A stretch of 64,000 nt of DNA from Humibacter sp. RRB41 (GTDB lineage: Bacteria; Actinomycetota; Actinomycetes; Actinomycetales; Microbacteriaceae). How positions within the stretch are numbered: the first letter of the stretch is position 1; each line of letters starts with the position of its first letter. Under the pieces are notes generated by a model, which was not told the origin of the DNA, searched no databases, and worked only from the letters and a program-made list of their open reading frames with translations. Where the stretch lies: assembly GCF_022761015.1 (NCBI RefSeq), contig NZ_JAKWJQ010000005.1:1-64000 (forward strand), given 5' to 3'. Positions 61,473 through 64,000 of the stretch are shown piece after piece. The translations under genes and the position numbers were made by a program.

Positions 61473-62162
61473 ATGGCACAGAAGTCCAAGGCCTACCGGG
61501 CCTCCGCCGCCAAGATCGAAGACGGCAAGTTCTACACCCCCGACGAGGCCGTCGCGCTGGCGCGCGAGACCGGGTCGTCGAAGTTCAACTCCACAGTCGA
61601 GGTCGCTCTCAAGCTGGGTGTCGACCCTCGCAAGGCCGACCAGATGGTGCGTGGCACCGTCATCCTGCCGCACGGCACGGGCAAGACCGCCCGCGTCGTG
61701 GTGTTCGCCACCGGTGCAGCGGCCGAGGCCGCGATCGCAGCCGGTGCCGACGAGGTCGGCGGCGACGAGCTCATCGAGCGCGTCGCAGGTGGCTGGACCG
61801 ATTTCGACTCCGCCGTCTCCACACCGGAGCTGATGGGCAAGGTCGGCCGTCTCGGAAAGGTGCTCGGCCCCCGTGGCCTCATGCCGAACCCGAAGACCGG
61901 CACCGTGACGCCCGACGTGGCGAAGGCCGTGTCCGACATCAAGGGCGGAAAGATCGAGTTCCGCGTCGACAAGCACTCCAACGTGCACTTCGTCGTCGGC
62001 AAGGCAGGGTTCACGCCCGAGCAGCTTTCGGAGAACATCAACGCTGCGCTCGAAGAGGTCATGCGGCTCAAGCCGTCCGCCTCCAAGGGCCGCTACATCC
62101 AGAAGGGCGCCGTGTCGACCACGTTCGGCCCCGGCATCCCGCTCGATGTGAACGCCATTTAG
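61473..62162 (+). CDS. rplA: 50S ribosomal protein L1
   Basis: 229 residues. Typical L1: [32 protein letters not shown], the signature [20 protein letters not shown] and [17 protein letters not shown]. It forms the L1 stalk at the E-site and often represses its own operon at the translational level by binding the mRNA leader. The rRNA-like target is not evident here. Confidence 0.97.
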   Translation: MAQKSKAYRASAAKIEDGKFYTPDEAVALARETGSSKFNSTVEVALKLGVDPRKADQMVRGTVILPHGTGKTARVVVFATGAAAEAAIAAGADEVGGDELIERVAGGWTDFDSAVSTPELMGKVGRLGKVLGPRGLMPNPKTGTVTPDVAKAVSDIKGGKIEFRVDKHSNVHFVVGKAGFTPEQLSENINAALEEVMRLKPSASKGRYIQKGAVSTTFGPGIPLDVNAI

Positions 62163-62178
62163 GCATCCCACTTTCGAG

Positions 62179-62208
62179 GGCCCCGTCGGTTGATCCGGCG
62201 GGGCCTTC
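62179..62208 (+). terminator. terminator of rplK-rplA
   Basis: GGCCCCGTCGG (62179-62189) and CCGGCGGGGCC (62195-62205) around a five-base loop, followed by TTC. Confidence 0.82.
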
Positions 62209-62367
62209 GTCGTATCCCCTGGCATTCGATCCTGTCGTCGAACCCGGGGAGAACGTTCGCCTTTCGTTCCTTCGTTGTTGTGCCTCTTGTGGGGGACGTA
62301 TGCGGGGGCATAGTGTCCGAATCACGCGCGCCATAGGGGGGCACGCGACCGATTCGAAGGGAATGGG

Positions 62368-64000
62368 ATGACGACACGAAAAGCCCGTCGCCCGCTCACA
62401 AGGCGGACGATGGCGATTCTGGCCGCAGGCGTCAGTATCGCTGCGCTTTCACTCACGGGTATGGGCGCGGCGAATGCCGCGCAGAGCGTCGACTACACGG
62501 GATCGGTGCCGAACTGGGCGACCAGTGCGAACGACACCGGAACACCAGCAGCAGACACCACAGTCGAAGGCGAGCTCTACCTCAATCTGAAGGACCCGCA
62601 GGGCGCGGTCAGCCTCGCCAAGGCGGTCTCCACTCCCGGCAATCCGCAGTACCGCCGCTGGCTGACGCCGCAGCAGTGGATCAGCCGCTTCTCGCCGACG
62701 CAGCGTACCTACAACGCCGTGGTCGCTTACGTGAAGTCCCAGGGACTCACCGTCACCGGAACACCGGCGAGTCGTGAGTACGTCGTCTTCCGCGGCACTC
62801 CCGACCAGGTGGGAGCGGCATTCTCCACATCGCTGCACACCTACAGCCACGCCGGGCGGCAGCTCGTCGCGCCGTCGTCTGCCCCGGTCCTGCCTCAGTC
62901 GGTGGGCTCGAGCGTGAGCGCCGTGAGCGTCGACCAGTCACGCACCCTGACCAGGCCGGACTCCATTCAGCAGGGCGACATCCCGTCGGCCACCGGCCCG
63001 ACCACGCCGAAGGAGCGCATGGCGACGCCGTCGACGACGCCCGCGTTCAATGCGCCGTGCTCGACGTACTGGGCGCAGAAGAGCGTGACCGTTCCCGCCG
63101 CCTACAACGGCCAGACGCAGTACCCGACGAACATCTGCGGGTACACGCCGAAGCAGATCCGCTCGGGCTACGGTCTCGACACCTGGTCGAAGCTCGGCGT
63201 CAACGGGTCGGGGCAGACGGTCGCCATCACGGATGCCTACGCCTCGCCGTCGATCGTCAGTGACGTGAACCAGTACTCGGCGCAGAACGGCGAGCCGTCG
63301 CTCACGCGCAACCAGTACTCGCAGATCGTTCCGAGCGCTGACCAGTTCACCGACCAGGACCTCTGCCAGGAGCCCAGCGGATGGCAGAGCGAGCAGACCC
63401 TCGACGTCGAAGCCGTGCACGCCGTGGCACCGAAGGCGAACATCCTCTACGTCGGCGGCGACAACTGCGAAGGCGGACTCGATCTGGCCACTTCGACGAT
63501 CCTGGACAAGAAGCTCGCGAACATCGTGAGCAACAGCTGGGGTGACATCGGAGAAGACGTTCCGACCGACGTGCTCGCGGGACAAGAGAACCTCCACCTG
63601 CAGGCAGCGGGTGAGGGCATCGGGCTGTACTACTCGAGCGGTGACAACGGCGACGAGGTTGCGAACCTCGGGTACGCGTCTCCGGACTGGCCGGCATCCT
63701 CGCCGTACGTCACCTCGGTCGGTGGCACCTCGATCGGCGTCGACAAGAACGGCAAGCTCGTCACCGAGGTCGGCTGGGGTGACCAGCTCGACAAGATCCT
63801 GACGGATGCCTCGGGCAACCTCTCGTACGCCGACCCGATCCCCGGCAGCATCTTCGCCGGCGGAGCAGGTGGTGGTGTGAGTGCGATCAGCAAGCAGCCC
63901 TGGTATCAGGCGGGTGTCGTTCCGAACTCGCTGGCGAAGGGGATGCGCGTCTCACCCGACGTGTCGGCGCTCGCCGATCCGTACACGGGTTTCGAGATCG
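62368..64000 (+). CDS. secreted S53 (sedolisin) serine-carboxyl protease, truncated by window edge
   Basis: 544 residues visible; the C-terminus lies beyond the right edge. ATG at 62368 with GAAGGG upstream. A signal peptide with a twin-arginine-like LTRRTM ends near ANAA (about residue 37). The pro-domain (AVSLAKAVSTPGNPQYRRWL, VVFRGTPDQVGAAFST) is of the Pro-kuma_activ type. In the catalytic domain E342 and D346 (SEQTLDVE) have the sedolisin spacing; the Asp of the oxyanion hole is expected in the SSGDNGDE section. The serine in SGTS is not yet reached. It is active at acid pH outside the cell. Confidence 0.9.
   Translation, partial: MTTRKARRPLTRRTMAILAAGVSIAALSLTGMGAANAAQSVDYTGSVPNWATSANDTGTPAADTTVEGELYLNLKDPQGAVSLAKAVSTPGNPQYRRWLTPQQWISRFSPTQRTYNAVVAYVKSQGLTVTGTPASREYVVFRGTPDQVGAAFSTSLHTYSHAGRQLVAPSSAPVLPQSVGSSVSAVSVDQSRTLTRPDSIQQGDIPSATGPTTPKERMATPSTTPAFNAPCSTYWAQKSVTVPAAYNGQTQYPTNICGYTPKQIRSGYGLDTWSKLGVNGSGQTVAITDAYASPSIVSDVNQYSAQNGEPSLTRNQYSQIVPSADQFTDQDLCQEPSGWQSEQTLDVEAVHAVAPKANILYVGGDNCEGGLDLATSTILDKKLANIVSNSWGDIGEDVPTDVLAGQENLHLQAAGEGIGLYYSSGDNGDEVANLGYASPDWPASSPYVTSVGGTSIGVDKNGKLVTEVGWGDQLDKILTDASGNLSYADPIPGSIFAGGAGGGVSAISKQPWYQAGVVPNSLAKGMRVSPDVSALADPYTGFEI

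Overview
The window is high-GC DNA from a Gram-positive actinobacterium, most likely of the family Microbacteriaceae. The evidence is the conserved block tRNA-Trp, secE, nusG, rplK, rplA at the right end, a MaoC-hydratase pair next to murB, F420-type oxidoreductases, many GTG starts, -10 boxes lying 6-7 nt before start codons (leaderless mRNAs), and constant use of the word GGATGCC/GGCATCC. The genus is not determined.

Layout. 1-1155: repeats, a tiny membrane protein and debris of two decayed genes. 1156-6503: MgtC-like protein, a cytosolic sensor kinase/response regulator pair, DUF3467 and DUF805 proteins and an inositol-phosphatase-like enzyme. 6515-19821: sugar region with a LacI repressor, GH13 alpha-glucosidase and MalEFG-type importer sharing three palindromic operators; then a GH43 enzyme with a lipoprotein binding protein under a second LacI gene, and a second GH13 enzyme. 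An 84-bp palindromic repeat occurs twice here. 19964-38394: small regulators with visible operators (OhrR-like, MarR, TetR, LacI), tRNA-Thr and tRNA-Met, an EVE protein, F420-type enzymes, a FUSC transporter, an MMPL exporter and a fused Gfo/Idh/MocA-aldo/keto reductase. 38680-39913: an IS1249-like insertion sequence.

39953-47850: VOC protein, DeoR regulator, GH4 glycosidase and an operon in the order SIS enzyme, binding protein, two permeases, PfkB kinase. This is the gene order of the fructosamine operon frlBONMD of Bacillus subtilis. None of the importers has its own ATPase, so a shared MsiK-type ATPase elsewhere is expected. 47982-52639: surface region with a six-repeat chaplin-like protein carrying a Gly-Pro-Thr spacer and an LADTG sortase signal, a second low-complexity exported protein, a 26-residue peptide gene with its own palindrome-controlled promoter and terminator, and a Tat-exported metallophosphoesterase.

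52813-62162 is core genome: two MaoC hydratases, murB, two membrane proteins with a PspC domain divergent from a PspC-sensor kinase/regulator pair, tRNA-Trp, secE, nusG, rplK, rplA. A sedolisin-type (S53) secreted protease runs off the right edge.

The best candidates for undescribed biology are the 26-residue CxxC peptide gene (50666-50959), the chaplin-like sortase substrate, the frl-like operon with an added GH4 enzyme, and the 84-bp repeat.
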